A stretch of DNA of 64,000 bases from Dechloromonas sp. A34 (GTDB lineage Bacteria; Pseudomonadota; Gammaproteobacteria; Burkholderiales; Rhodocyclaceae), in contig NZ_CP102486.1 in the NCBI RefSeq assembly GCF_026261605.1, positions 1,302,001 through 1,366,000 of the forward strand. Direction: 5' to 3'. The translations under genes were made by a program, and so were the position numbers. The notes beneath the pieces were generated by a model. The model saw only the letters and a list, made by a program, of their open reading frames with translations. It was not told the origin of the DNA and ran no database searches. This document shows, piece by piece, positions 8,468 through 17,385 of the stretch. Numbering within the stretch: position 1 is the first letter of the stretch; the number at the start of each line of letters is the position of its first letter.

Positions 8468-9465
8468 CAGATAACCTTGGCAGTAAACAGATCGTGCATG
8501 TTGAGAGCGCCCACCAGCCGGCCGTCCGGGGCGACGACGAGGAGGGCGTTGATGCGCAGGCGCTCCATCATTTCGACTGCTTCGACCGCCAGGCGTTCGG
8601 GGCCGATGGTACGCGGGGTCGGGTGCATCACCGAGGCGATTTCGCCTTGCCGCAGGTCGATGCGTTTTTCGAAGGCGCGGCGCAGGTCGCCATCGGTGAA
8701 GATGCCGAGCGCCTTGCCGGCGGGATTGGTGATGGCGACCAGGCCAAGGCCGCCGCGCGACATGGCGACGACGGCGTCGGTGATGCCGGTTTCGGGCGGC
8801 ACGGCCGGCACCTTGTCGAGCGGACGCATGACATCGCTGACGTGGGTCAGCAGACGGCGTCCGAGCGAACCGCCGGGATGAGAGCGGGCGAAATCCTCCG
8901 GGCCGAAACCACGGGCATCGAGCAGGGCCACGGCCAAGGCATCGCCCAGGGCTAGGGCGGCGGTGGTGCTGGCGGTCGGGGCCAGATTGTGCGGGCAGGC
9001 CTCCTGGGCGACGCCGGCGTCGAGATGAACGTCGGCTTCGCGAGCCAGCGTCGAGGTCGGCACGCCGGTCATTGCAATCAGGCGCGCCCCTTGACGCTTG
9101 ATCAGCGGCACGATGCGCAACAACTCCTCCGACTCGCCGGAGTTGGACAGGGCGAGCAGGACGTCGTCACGGGTGATCATGCCGAGGTCGCCGTGGCTGG
9201 CTTCGGCCGGGTGGACGAAGTAGGCCGGGGTGCCGGTGCTGGCCATTGTCGCCGCGATCTTGCGGGCGATATGGCCGGATTTGCCCATGCCGCTGACGAT
9301 CAGTCGGCCGTGACTGTTCAGGATCAGTTCGACGGCGACGGCAAATTCGCCGTCAAGCCGGTTTTTCAGGGCGTCTACCGCTGCCGCCTCGATGCTCAGT
9401 GTCTGGCGGCCCAGCTCCAGAGCGCGTTCCGGGGAGTAACGAGAGGCAGAAGAGCTTGGGTTCAT
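8467..9465 (-). CDS. kdsD: Arabinose-5-phosphate isomerase KdsD
   Basis: A 332-residue isomerase converting ribulose-5-phosphate to arabinose-5-phosphate, the first committed step of KDO synthesis. The SIS domain shows GMGKSGHIARK and the conserved HPAEASHGDLGMI segment. Two CBS domains follow (ends EMMERLRINALLVV...GALNMHDL). I chose ATG 9465 (MNPSSSAS) because the upstream frame extension is basic and non-conserved and overlaps the divergent gene's promoter. No clear Shine-Dalgarno is visible. Confidence 0.93.
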   Translation of the reverse strand: MNPSSSASRYSPERALELGRQTLSIEAAAVDALKNRLDGEFAVAVELILNSHGRLIVSGMGKSGHIARKIAATMASTGTPAYFVHPAEASHGDLGMITRDDVLLALSNSGESEELLRIVPLIKRQGARLIAMTGVPTSTLAREADVHLDAGVAQEACPHNLAPTASTTAALALGDALAVALLDARGFGPEDFARSHPGGSLGRRLLTHVSDVMRPLDKVPAVPPETGITDAVVAMSRGGLGLVAITNPAGKALGIFTDGDLRRAFEKRIDLRQGEIASVMHPTPRTIGPERLAVEAVEMMERLRINALLVVAPDGRLVGALNMHDLFTAKVI

Positions 9466-9517
9466 GGGAGGGCTGCGGTTATGATGCCCGAAGTATACCT
9501 GAATCGCGAAAAGCCCC

Positions 9518-11479
9518 TTGAGCGCACTGTCTCTCGTCCTTCTCCTGCTGGGTGCCTCGGTGATGGCTGTGGTCATCTTCCGGCGCTTCAATTTGCCGCC
9601 GGTGCTTGGCTATCTGTTCGTCGGCAGCGTCATCGGTCCGCACGCGCTCAATTTGATGAACGACATGCATCAGGCGGAGTATCTCGCCGAATTCGGTGTC
9701 GTTTTCCTGATGTTTTCGATCGGCTTGGAGTTCTCGCTGCCCAAGCTCTATTCGATGAAGCGCATCGTCTTCGGGCTTGGCTTGCTGCAGGTGCTGATCA
9801 GCCTGGTGCTGATCGCATTGTTGGTCGTCGGGCTGGGCATCAGCTGGCAATTAGGCATTGCGTTGGGCGGGGTTCTCGCCATGTCCTCCACCGCCGTGTT
9901 GACCAAGTTGCTAGCCGAACGCATGCAGCTCGATTCGGCGCACGGGCGCGAGATCATGGGCGTGTTGCTGTTCCAGGATCTGGCGGTGGTGCCCTTGCTG
10001 GTCATCATCCCGTCGCTGACCCAGCCTCCGGAAAAGCTGGCCATGCTGCTCGGTATCGCCTTGCTCAAGGCGGTAGTCGTGCTGGCCGTGATCCTGGTCT
10101 TCGGCCAGAAGCTGATGCGCAAGTGGTTTCACTTTGTGGCCCGGGCCAAGTCATCCGAAGTTTTCATTCTTAACGTGCTGTTGATCACGCTCGGCCTCGC
10201 CGCCCTGACCGAGCTGGCCGGTTTGTCTCTGGCACTGGGGGCTTTCGTGGCCGGCATGCTGATTTCGGAAACGGAATTCCGTTTGCAGGTCGAGGAGGAC
10301 ATCAAGCCTTTTCGCGATGTTCTAATGGGTTTGTTTTTTGTCACCATCGGCGTCAAGCTCGACATGCATCTGCTGGTCGGCCTGTGGTGGCAGGTGCTGA
10401 GCGTGCTGGCAGTTCTGCTGGTGCTCAAAGGAAGTGTGGTCGGGCTGCTCTCCTGGCGGCTCGGTTCGTCGCCCGGCAATGCGATCCGCTCGGCGCTCTG
10501 GCTTTGTGCTGGCGGCGAGTTCGGTTTCGTGCTGCTCGGCGAAATCAGCCACATGCCGAAGGCCATCGAGCAGGTCGTCCTGACCGCGCTGGTGCTCTCG
10601 ATGCTGATCGCACCCTTCATCGTTCAATATAGCGAAAAGCTGGTCATGCGTTTCGTGGCCAGCGAATGGCTGATGCGTTCCATGTACCTGACCCAGATTG
10701 CCGCGCAGTCGATGGGCACCGAAAAGCACGCCATCCTCTGCGGCTTCGGGCGCAATGGCCAGTATCTGGCGCGTTTTCTTGGTCAGGAGGGGGTCAATTA
10801 CATCGCCCTCGACCTCGACCCGGATCGTATCCGGGAGGCGGCGGCAGGCGGCGAAAACGTTGTCTTCGGCGATGTCGGGCGCAAGGAAAGTTTGATGGCT
10901 GCCGGGCTAATGCGGGCAAGTGTGGTCATTGTCACGGTCAGCGATACCCAGCTATCCGAAAAAGTGCTGCATCACGTGCAATCCCTGCGGCCCGACTTGC
11001 CGGTAGTGGTGCGTACGGCCGATGAGCGCGACATGGAGCGCCTGCGTCAGGCGGGGGCGACCGAGGTTGTCCCCGAGGCGCTCGAAGCCAGTCTGATGTT
11101 GGCTTCGCATGCCCTGGTGCTGCTCGGGGTGCCGATTAACCGCGTGCTCAAGCGTATTCGCCAGACGCGCTCGCAACGTTACAGCCTGTTGCGAGGCTTC
11201 TATCGCGGTATCACTGATCGCGATCGCGACGACGATGAGGATCACCAGCAGCCACGCCTGCATTCGGTGCTTCTCGCCACCGGCGCCGCCGCCATTGGTC
11301 AGACGCTCGACGATCTCAATCTGGATGAGTTGGGCTGCGAGGTCAGCGCCATCCGGCGACGTGGCATCCGTGCCGTCGAACCGGCGCCGGAAACCCGGCT
11401 GGAAGAAGGCGATGTGGTTGTCGTGCTGGGCGAGCCAGAGGCGGTTTCAGCAGCCGAGGAAAGGCTGTTGCAGAATTGA
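9518..11479 (+). CDS. KefB-type monovalent cation:proton antiporter (CPA2) with TrkA domains
   Basis: A 653-residue potassium/proton antiporter-like protein. Residues ~1–385 form the Na/H-exchanger membrane domain with 12–13 helices. From ~residue 405 an RCK/TrkA-N domain begins with CGFGRNGQYLARF (Rossmann GxGxxG) and 'IALDLDPDRI'. A TrkA-C domain occupies about residues 565–650. The start is TTG 9518, the only frame start before the first helix. It is transcribed divergently from kdsD with 52 bases between. KefB/YbaL family members export K+ during stress; the ligand here is not determinable. Confidence 0.88.
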   Translation: MSALSLVLLLLGASVMAVVIFRRFNLPPVLGYLFVGSVIGPHALNLMNDMHQAEYLAEFGVVFLMFSIGLEFSLPKLYSMKRIVFGLGLLQVLISLVLIALLVVGLGISWQLGIALGGVLAMSSTAVLTKLLAERMQLDSAHGREIMGVLLFQDLAVVPLLVIIPSLTQPPEKLAMLLGIALLKAVVVLAVILVFGQKLMRKWFHFVARAKSSEVFILNVLLITLGLAALTELAGLSLALGAFVAGMLISETEFRLQVEEDIKPFRDVLMGLFFVTIGVKLDMHLLVGLWWQVLSVLAVLLVLKGSVVGLLSWRLGSSPGNAIRSALWLCAGGEFGFVLLGEISHMPKAIEQVVLTALVLSMLIAPFIVQYSEKLVMRFVASEWLMRSMYLTQIAAQSMGTEKHAILCGFGRNGQYLARFLGQEGVNYIALDLDPDRIREAAAGGENVVFGDVGRKESLMAAGLMRASVVIVTVSDTQLSEKVLHHVQSLRPDLPVVVRTADERDMERLRQAGATEVVPEALEASLMLASHALVLLGVPINRVLKRIRQTRSQRYSLLRGFYRGITDRDRDDDEDHQQPRLHSVLLATGAAAIGQTLDDLNLDELGCEVSAIRRRGIRAVEPAPETRLEEGDVVVVLGEPEAVSAAEERLLQN

Positions 11480-11481
11480 AA

Positions 11482-11501
11482 AAGCCCGCTGAGGCGGGCT
11501 T
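11482..11501. terminator. Terminator shared by antiporter and prepilin genes
   Basis: An 8-bp stem AAGCCCGC/GCGGGCTT with loop TGAG lies between two convergent genes. The T-run follows on the minus strand (TTTTTC), so it mainly ends the prepilin transcript; it lies immediately after the antiporter stop. Confidence 0.8.
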
Positions 11502-11521
11502 GGGTGTGTAACGAAGTGGGG

Positions 11522-12205
11522 TTACAGGCTGGCGCAGACGATGTATTGCTGCCCATCGACAATGTTGGCTGTAAGTGTAGGTTGCGCTCCTCGAGCTGAT
11601 CCGTTTGGTACGGCCTGAACAGAGCCGCCCGCAGTGTTGCCATCATCCATTGTGGTATCTATCTGCCGGACATAGCGACCAAGGATGCCATCCGAGCAAA
11701 CATAAACGGAACCGCGCATGCCGGCGATAAACGGCGCGGCTACACCGGCAGCGTTAATTCCGCTCTCGACGCCAACAATGCCGCCATCGGCGTTACGGTA
11801 GCGATAGTTTGGGTCCGCCAAAACTGTTGAGCCAGTGGCCAAGTTGGCAAGACGGACGTGCTGCCAGAATACGAAGGTTTCCGAGGTGTTAGCGGCGGCA
11901 TTCCAGTCGCCGTCGATCCGCCCATTGTTTTGTGCGCAACCGGCTCCGGCTTGGCATGCGGTCGCCACGTTGACGCCGAAAGCGTCATTGAGTTGGAGTT
12001 GGCTCTGGTCGCCCGGGAAATTCCTGAATCGGTCTTGGTAACCGTAGATCAATGCCGAGGCGGTACGGAAATCGCCAACCATGTTCTTTACCTTGGCGCT
12101 ATTGATCAACTCCTGGCCCTTCAGCACCCCACCGAGCAGCAGGCCGATAATGACCAGCACAATGGCAATTTCGACGAGGGTGAAGCCTTTTTGATGGCTT
12201 TTCAT
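11522..12205 (-). CDS. Type IV prepilin-like protein (sigma-54 promoter)
   Basis: A 227-residue type IV pilin-like protein. The class III leader MKSHQKG is cut before FTLVE, with Glu at +5, followed by a long hydrophobic N-terminal helix. The globular part holds paired cysteines (ATACQAGAGC; VCSDG; VCASL). It stands apart from the main pilus cluster, across the sensor kinase and adenylate cyclase. The start follows GGAG, and a sigma-54 promoter lies ~36–51 bases upstream. It could be the major pilin of the MSHA-like system, which is inference. Confidence 0.85.
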   Translation of the reverse strand: MKSHQKGFTLVEIAIVLVIIGLLLGGVLKGQELINSAKVKNMVGDFRTASALIYGYQDRFRNFPGDQSQLQLNDAFGVNVATACQAGAGCAQNNGRIDGDWNAAANTSETFVFWQHVRLANLATGSTVLADPNYRYRNADGGIVGVESGINAAGVAAPFIAGMRGSVYVCSDGILGRYVRQIDTTMDDGNTAGGSVQAVPNGSARGAQPTLTANIVDGQQYIVCASL

Positions 12206-12240
12206 GGCATGCTCCGATTGAGTATCTGTAACGAAATAAA

Positions 12241-12256
12241 AGCAAATTTTGCGCCA
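12241..12256 (-). promoter_or_regulatory. Sigma-54 (RpoN) promoter of the prepilin gene
   Basis: On the minus strand TGGCGC-AAAAT-TTGCT fits the -24/-12 consensus (TGGCRC-N5-TTGCW) at every defined base, with exactly 10 bases between GG and GC. The predicted transcript start is ~25 bases before the prepilin ATG. A sigma-54 response regulator is encoded at 26992–28416. Confidence 0.8.
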
Positions 12257-12259
12257 TTC

Positions 12260-12285
12260 AAAAAAGCGAAAATTTCTGCTTTTTT
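12260..12285. repeat. 26-bp inverted repeat upstream of the sigma-54 promoter
   Basis: AAAAAAGC...GCTTTTTT arms with a nearly symmetric centre lie just upstream of the -24 box and before the divergent kinase gene. It could be an activator site, or simply an AT-rich bend. Confidence 0.4.
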
Positions 12286-12304
12286 TCAGTGTCTTGGCTA
12301 ATAA

Positions 12305-14017
12305 GTGTCGAAAACTGGACGATTTGTTTCTGAAATGAACACTGAACTGAGACCGGGGTTGACGGCGCGGGTGGCTGACTGGTCACATTTTCTGCTGGCC
12401 GCGCATTTGCTGATGCTCCATGTGCTGGCCTTTGGCGGTTGGAAAATTCCGGCTGTCCGCCTGCTCTGGGTGGTTGCTCTCGGGCTGTTTTTGCTCTGGC
12501 AGCCTTTCGTCGCTGGCGAGCGGCGGATCAGTATCGGTCAGGGGATGGCCCTGTTCGCGGCGGTTCTCGCCTCGACCTGGTTTCTCGGCCCATGGTTGCT
12601 GTTGATCTGGTGCGGCGCACTCGCCGCATCGATCGGCGGCCGGGTGTTGTGGACCGAACGACCTGGCGAGCGGACCGGTTATCTGCTCGCCTTCGGTTAC
12701 CTGGTGGGGCTTACAGTATTCGGCATGGTGCCGGAGATCTCGCCGAAGGTCGTTCTCGAACCGCTGCCACGCGAGTTGTTTTCCCAACTCATGCCGCTGA
12801 TTCTGCCGCTGCTGCTGGTTTTTCCGGCCCGGACGCCGCAGCGGCGGGCGGGTGATGCCTTCGACATGTTTTACGGCATGCTGGTTTTTCTGGTGCTTGC
12901 CGTTTTCGTGCTGGGGGCCTTGGCCTACATGCTGGTTGGCGAGGTCAGTTATGTGGAGTCGTTGTTCAAGACGTCATTGACCGTGGCCATTGCCTTGCTG
13001 GTCGTGGCCTGGGCCTGGAATCCGCGTGCCGGGTTCTCCGGGGTGGGTTCGGCCATGTCGCGCTATCTGCTGTCGGTGGGGATGCCGCTCGAGCAATGGC
13101 TGGTGCAACTATCGGAAGAAAGTGAGAAGGAGCCCGATCCCGCACGCTTTCTTGGTGCCGCCATGGTCCGCCTGCAGAGCATGCCATGGATAACCGGTAG
13201 CTCGTGGGAGGCGACAGGGGAAGGCGGCCTGTCGGGCGAGCGAACTGCGCACAGTCACGTCTATCAGGCGGCAGAGTGTTCGCTTGTGCTCTACTTCCGT
13301 CTACCGCCATCGCCGTCGATGCGCTGGCATGTGGAATGGCTGCTCCGACTGGCCGCCGAGTTTTATCTGGTCAAACGCCAGGCGCATCAGTTGCAGCGCA
13401 TGGGTTATCTCAAGGCAGTCTATGAAACCGGGTCGCGCGTGACACACGATGTGAAGAACCTGTTGCAGTCGATGCAAGTGCTTTGCTATGCGGCGGCCCA
13501 ACCGGGTAATCCAGCCGAACTGGCGGGCCTGCTTGGCCGCCAGTTGCCACAGATCACCGAGCGCCTGAAAGTGACGCTGGAAAAATTGCAGTCACCGCAG
13601 CCGGAAAGCGGCGAGCAGGTACGGGCGAGCCAGTGGTGGAATGAGCTACTGGAACGCTATGCCGACGTCGGGCTGAACTGGTCGGGGCAGCCGTCTGCAG
13701 ACGCGATGTTGCCGCGCAGCCTCTTCGACAGCGTGGTCGAGAACCTGATTCAGAACGCCTTGGCAAAACGTCAGCGGCAGCCGGGATTGGCGATTACCGT
13801 AAGTTTCTCTGCCGATAGATTGACGGTGGCCGATGACGGCAGCCCGGTTGCCCCCGAGATTGTCGCCGCACTCTTACGTGAGCCGGTTAGTTCCGAAGAT
13901 GGCCTCGGCATCGGCCTCTATCACGCCGCAAAGCAGGCCGAAGCCAGCGGGTATTGCCTTGAGCTGACGGCAAATTTGCCGGGGCAGGTCGCATTCAGTT
14001 TGTCCGTTCGCCACTGA
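12305..14017 (+). CDS. Membrane sensor histidine kinase (orphan)
   Basis: A 570-residue kinase. About eight hydrophobic segments fill residues ~25–245, followed by a soluble region and a DHp/HATPase module. The phospho-acceptor motif is THDVKNLLQSMQ near residue 380, resembling the H-D-x-K-N form of PEP-CTERM/PrsK kinases. The N-box ENLIQNAL and a short GLGIGL G-box follow. No receiver gene is adjacent; the nearest is the sigma-54 regulator at 26992–28416. GTG 12305 is taken as start, with ATG 12335 an alternative. Its 3' end overlaps the convergent cyclase by 23 bases. Pairing with that regulator is inference. Confidence 0.82.
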   Translation: MSKTGRFVSEMNTELRPGLTARVADWSHFLLAAHLLMLHVLAFGGWKIPAVRLLWVVALGLFLLWQPFVAGERRISIGQGMALFAAVLASTWFLGPWLLLIWCGALAASIGGRVLWTERPGERTGYLLAFGYLVGLTVFGMVPEISPKVVLEPLPRELFSQLMPLILPLLLVFPARTPQRRAGDAFDMFYGMLVFLVLAVFVLGALAYMLVGEVSYVESLFKTSLTVAIALLVVAWAWNPRAGFSGVGSAMSRYLLSVGMPLEQWLVQLSEESEKEPDPARFLGAAMVRLQSMPWITGSSWEATGEGGLSGERTAHSHVYQAAECSLVLYFRLPPSPSMRWHVEWLLRLAAEFYLVKRQAHQLQRMGYLKAVYETGSRVTHDVKNLLQSMQVLCYAAAQPGNPAELAGLLGRQLPQITERLKVTLEKLQSPQPESGEQVRASQWWNELLERYADVGLNWSGQPSADAMLPRSLFDSVVENLIQNALAKRQRQPGLAITVSFSADRLTVADDGSPVAPEIVAALLREPVSSEDGLGIGLYHAAKQAEASGYCLELTANLPGQVAFSLSVRH

Positions 14018-15305
14018 GCGGTGCGTCGTTGGCGCCGGCTTCATTGCGCGGACCGATCAGGCGATAGACCACCGTGTTGCCTTTGCCCTTGAGGTAGATC
14101 GTCTGCGGTTCGTGAAATTCAAAGTGCTCGGCCAGTCGGCGGTGGGTGGTTTCGTCGACTTGAATCATGCCGGGGACGCCTTCGCTGGTGATCCGGCTGG
14201 CCAGGTTGACGGTGTCGCCCCACAGGTCGTAAATGAACTTCTTCTTGCCGACCACGCCGGCGACGATCGGCCCGGTGCCGATGCCGATCCGTACTTCGAG
14301 ATGCATATTGTTGATCGCAAAGTCACGATGCAGAAGCTCGCGCATGGCGAGGGCCAGCTCGGTAATCGATTTCGAATAATTGGTCAGTTCGTTGTTGAGC
14401 CCGCCGGCAACCATGTAGGCGTCGCCGATGGTCTTGATCTTTTCCACACCATGCTGCTCGGCCAGTTCGTCGAAGGATGAAAAAATCCGGTTGAGCATCG
14501 CGAAAACCTGTTGCGGGGACAGGCCCTCGGCAATCTTGGTGAAATTGACGATGTCAACAAACATTACGGTGACGTCGGCAAAGCCGTCGGCGATGGTCTG
14601 CTTGTCATGCTTGAGGCGCTCGGCGACCGGGCCGGGCAGGATGTTGAGTAGCAGGCGTTCGGAGCGCTCCTGTTCTTCCAGCAGCAGCTGGTGGGTCGCT
14701 TCCAGGCTGGCCTGGGCCTTGGCTTTCTCCTGTACCGAGTAGCGCAGCAGGATGTAGACAATGCTCGAAATGGCGGCGAAGTTCAGGGCGAAGAAGAAGA
14801 CGCTGGTCCGGGTTGCCACCTTGGGCACCGATGCAGCCATGCTGTCCGCCAGGAAATAGTCGAAGAAGCCGGAAAGTGCCGTCAGAAAAATATAGGCGAT
14901 AAACCAGGCGATCGATTCGCGGGGGCCGAAGAAGAGCACCGCTCCGATCGGAGCCAGCAAGCCCCACAGGCTGGTACCGCTGGCCGTGATGAAGTTGCCG
15001 ATGCTCCATTGCACCGCGAAGGGCGCGAACAGGAAAAGGGCGAGCTGCGAGTAGCGGAAGAAATCGAAATTGCCGCTACGGAAGAAAAATAGCAGGTTGC
15101 AGACCAACAGGATCTGGAAGACGAACGGTGGCGTCGCCGAAAACTGTGGACCCATCTGGCCGTATAGAAATAACCAGAGCATCGAGCCCAGGCAGACCAG
15201 GCCGGTGGCGAAGATCAGCAGCGATTTCTTCAGACGTGTCTCGGCATCATCGTCCGGATGGATGCCGGCATTGCGCATGGAGAATAGGAAGGGCTGCTGG
15301 CTCAT
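13995..15305 (-). CDS. Membrane class III adenylate cyclase
   Basis: A 436-residue cyclase. Six hydrophobic segments (residues ~28–190, MASE-like) are followed by a short coiled linker with 'LLLNILPGPVAERL' and a catalytic domain at ~230–420. Metal aspartates are in VMFVDIVNFTK and KTIGDAYMVAGG, and the transition-state Asn/Arg are in DTVNLASR. The Lys in 'EKIKTIGD' and the Asp in 'YDLWGD' indicate ATP rather than GTP. It lies 84 bases beyond the last pseudopilin gene on the same strand and may be co-transcribed. cAMP control of pili is known elsewhere, but a link here is inference. Confidence 0.88.
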   Translation of the reverse strand: MSQQPFLFSMRNAGIHPDDDAETRLKKSLLIFATGLVCLGSMLWLFLYGQMGPQFSATPPFVFQILLVCNLLFFFRSGNFDFFRYSQLALFLFAPFAVQWSIGNFITASGTSLWGLLAPIGAVLFFGPRESIAWFIAYIFLTALSGFFDYFLADSMAASVPKVATRTSVFFFALNFAAISSIVYILLRYSVQEKAKAQASLEATHQLLLEEQERSERLLLNILPGPVAERLKHDKQTIADGFADVTVMFVDIVNFTKIAEGLSPQQVFAMLNRIFSSFDELAEQHGVEKIKTIGDAYMVAGGLNNELTNYSKSITELALAMRELLHRDFAINNMHLEVRIGIGTGPIVAGVVGKKKFIYDLWGDTVNLASRITSEGVPGMIQVDETTHRRLAEHFEFHEPQTIYLKGKGNTVVYRLIGPRNEAGANDAPLSGERTN

Positions 15306-15389
15306 GGGGTGGTTACGTCGTTTTCATAACGGCGGCATGGCCGAGTGTGGCAGTGGCGATGGTGCAGGTCAATACGCCAAGGCTATGAC

Positions 15390-16109
15390 CTAGGGGAGGC
15401 GGCCGGCCGCGATCAGGCGGTTGTAGAGGATGTTGGGCGAGAGCCAGATGACGAGATCGTCAAATTCATTGGCACCGGGTGACGTAGGCGTATGGGAGAC
15501 GAAATCATCGTTGCCGTTTGAGTTTTCCAGTTCGTCGGCGCTAGTTGCTGCTGGGTTGGCCGCTCCCCCAGAGTTGATCGCGCCAAACCCATTTGCTCCA
15601 TGCGAGAGAATGACGACGGGTATCTGATTGGCGATGACGTTCGGGCAAGCAGGGGCGCAGGCTCGCAGTGAGGCGGCAGGAGTATTGATGGCTATGCCGA
15701 CGCCATTGTCCGAGAATCGCCTGTCCACTCGGTAGCGAAACCGGTTTCCCCATGCGTCTTCGCGCCCAAGGCCAAGGTTGAGCCAGGGAAGTGTTCCTTC
15801 AGCGTTCGTTGCCGCAGCGGCGCAAGCGGTTCCTACGCGATTTTCGGCGCCATCGTTGTCAGTGTCTGGGCATGGCAGGAAGGGGTGGCCATCCGCGGCG
15901 ATGTGTGTCGCGGCAAAGCCGAGCAGCGCCTCCTGAATTTCTTTAAGCTTCTGACGTGTGTCTTGGTTATTGCGTAGATCGATTTGTGACGACAAGGTCA
16001 TCATTAGACCTCCTGCCAGCAGGGAAATGATAATAAGCACAATGGCCAGTTCAATAAGCGAGAAACCACGGCAATATGCTCGGTTTACAGGCAGGGTAGT
16101 GCTGGGCAT
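15390..16109 (-). CDS. Pseudopilin-like prepilin protein
   Basis: A 239-residue protein with an N-terminal methylation motif RGFSLIELAIVLIIISLL (cleavage before Phe, Glu +5). The body contains FLPCPDTDNDG and PWLNLGLGREDAWGNRFRYRV, a pattern seen in MSHA/PilV-type minor pilins. The gene overlaps the upstream PilX-like gene by 25 bases, so it is the last gene of the minus-strand pilus operon before the cyclase. The repeated CPDTDxDG loop may bind calcium. Confidence 0.82.
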   Translation of the reverse strand: MPSTTLPVNRAYCRGFSLIELAIVLIIISLLAGGLMMTLSSQIDLRNNQDTRQKLKEIQEALLGFAATHIAADGHPFLPCPDTDNDGAENRVGTACAAAATNAEGTLPWLNLGLGREDAWGNRFRYRVDRRFSDNGVGIAINTPAASLRACAPACPNVIANQIPVVILSHGANGFGAINSGGAANPAATSADELENSNGNDDFVSHTPTSPGANEFDDLVIWLSPNILYNRLIAAGRLP

Positions 16110-17020
16110 GGGGCGACTTTCAAGGTTGAACTGCCAATGCTTATCTGAACGCTATTTGCCGTGAGGCGAGTGTAATTAACCAGGGCTGGCCAGCCGTTAA
16201 TACCTAGCCAAACATCAAGGAACAGAGCATTGTATGGAAGTTTGCCGGTGGTTACATTGAGATCGGCCCATCCATCGTTGTCGCCATCGGCCCATGGGAA
16301 AGGAGTACCGTAGGCACGCAAGCCCTTGTTGGGGAAGTATGGTGCTTGGTCATCAGGGCCGCGAATTTCTCCTAGAATTCGACGGCTAACCGCGAAAAAC
16401 AATTCGGTTTTTGTAAGGGCAATGGTTTTGTCATTGAATGCCAAGGTCAATGGACCGCTTGCAAATTTAGCGTCACCGTCGGCATTGCTGCCATCGAGAT
16501 AGTCGCCTATCTGGTTGCTTGGCCTACCGTTCTGGCCGGGAAGTGGCGAGCCTGGGGCGATTATGATAGCGGCGACGCTCGGTATTGAGTCCAGGTTGAG
16601 TGTTGCAGGGGTATTGGAATTGATGGGCGAGGCAGAAGGGTGGTCACGTAGCGACGGTGAGAGCGCATACCAGAGCAGTTCCCCGCTAGAGTCCCGCAAA
16701 TCGCTTGTTTTGAGGGTCTTGTAAGGTAAGCGTCCAATATAGGCGGGGCAATTGTTTCCCACAAAAGACTCCGCCACTCCGTCGCCATTTGTGTCTGGAC
16801 ACGGGAGGCTTCCGGGCCGGTTATCGTCACTGGCGGCTCGTCCAACGAGTGCTTCCTTGGCCTCTGCCAATGCGTCTTCCGTTCTTGCATTGAGCGCGAG
16901 GCGTGCGGTGTCGCTGCTCCAGGAGGTTATGAAAATTGTAGCGCTTAGGCCAAGCACGATGAACAGGAGGAGGAGCAACGAGACTCCATTCTGCGAGTTC
17001 CTGGTCGTTGCTATCCTCAT
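16085..17020 (-). CDS. PilX/MshP-like pilus-associated protein
   Basis: A 311-residue protein with a hydrophobic N-terminal helix (residues 13–33) preceded by NGVSLLLLL, resembling degenerate prepilin leaders in PilX/MshP proteins. It shares SLPCPDTNGDG with the downstream pseudopilin and has a second Asp-rich loop (DGDNDGWADL), both possible metal loops. It overlaps both neighbours. Assignment to the pilus tip or minor pilins rests on location and the N-terminus only. Confidence 0.6.
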   Translation of the reverse strand: MRIATTRNSQNGVSLLLLLFIVLGLSATIFITSWSSDTARLALNARTEDALAEAKEALVGRAASDDNRPGSLPCPDTNGDGVAESFVGNNCPAYIGRLPYKTLKTSDLRDSSGELLWYALSPSLRDHPSASPINSNTPATLNLDSIPSVAAIIIAPGSPLPGQNGRPSNQIGDYLDGSNADGDAKFASGPLTLAFNDKTIALTKTELFFAVSRRILGEIRGPDDQAPYFPNKGLRAYGTPFPWADGDNDGWADLNVTTGKLPYNALFLDVWLGINGWPALVNYTRLTANSVQISIGSSTLKVAPCPALPCL

Positions 17021-17385
17021 GGCGTTCGTGCCGGTTTGACGACAATCCTTCCGCTCCCCAGTACGCTTTGATGTTCCCCCGTTCCCGGATGAAAAGTGTC
17101 GCCGACAGGTATACGGGGGGCTGGCGTCGTTTCGGTCCCCTGGACTTCACCGTTGATCCAGCGGGTGTTGCGGCCGCTGCTGCGCCGAACTTCGCCGTTG
17201 ATGGTCTGGCTGCCCTGCTGGTCCATCGTCCCCGCATTGACACCTGGATTTAGGAGCCGCTGGCGGTTGAGTTCGGCCCTTTGCTGCGGGGTGAAGAACA
17301 ACCTTCCGAGCGCTTCCTGCTCAGCCCAAGCGGTATTCTGGCCAATCATCAGCAGTGACAGAAGAAAGAGGTGCCGAGGTTTCAT
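17017..17385 (-). CDS. Small secreted protein of the pilus cluster
   Basis: A 122-residue protein with a clear signal peptide (cut after NTAWA, residue ~21). The mature part is polar and contains two similar short stretches, 'SQTINGEVRRSSGRNTRWINGEVQG' in the middle, each with the INGEV sequence. ATG 17385 overlaps the PilO-like stop (ATGA) and gives the signal peptide. It occupies the MshK/PilP position, but I see no convincing similarity. Function unknown. Confidence 0.7.
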   Translation of the reverse strand: MKPRHLFLLSLLMIGQNTAWAEQEALGRLFFTPQQRAELNRQRLLNPGVNAGTMDQQGSQTINGEVRRSSGRNTRWINGEVQGTETTPAPRIPVGDTFHPGTGEHQSVLGSGRIVVKPARTP

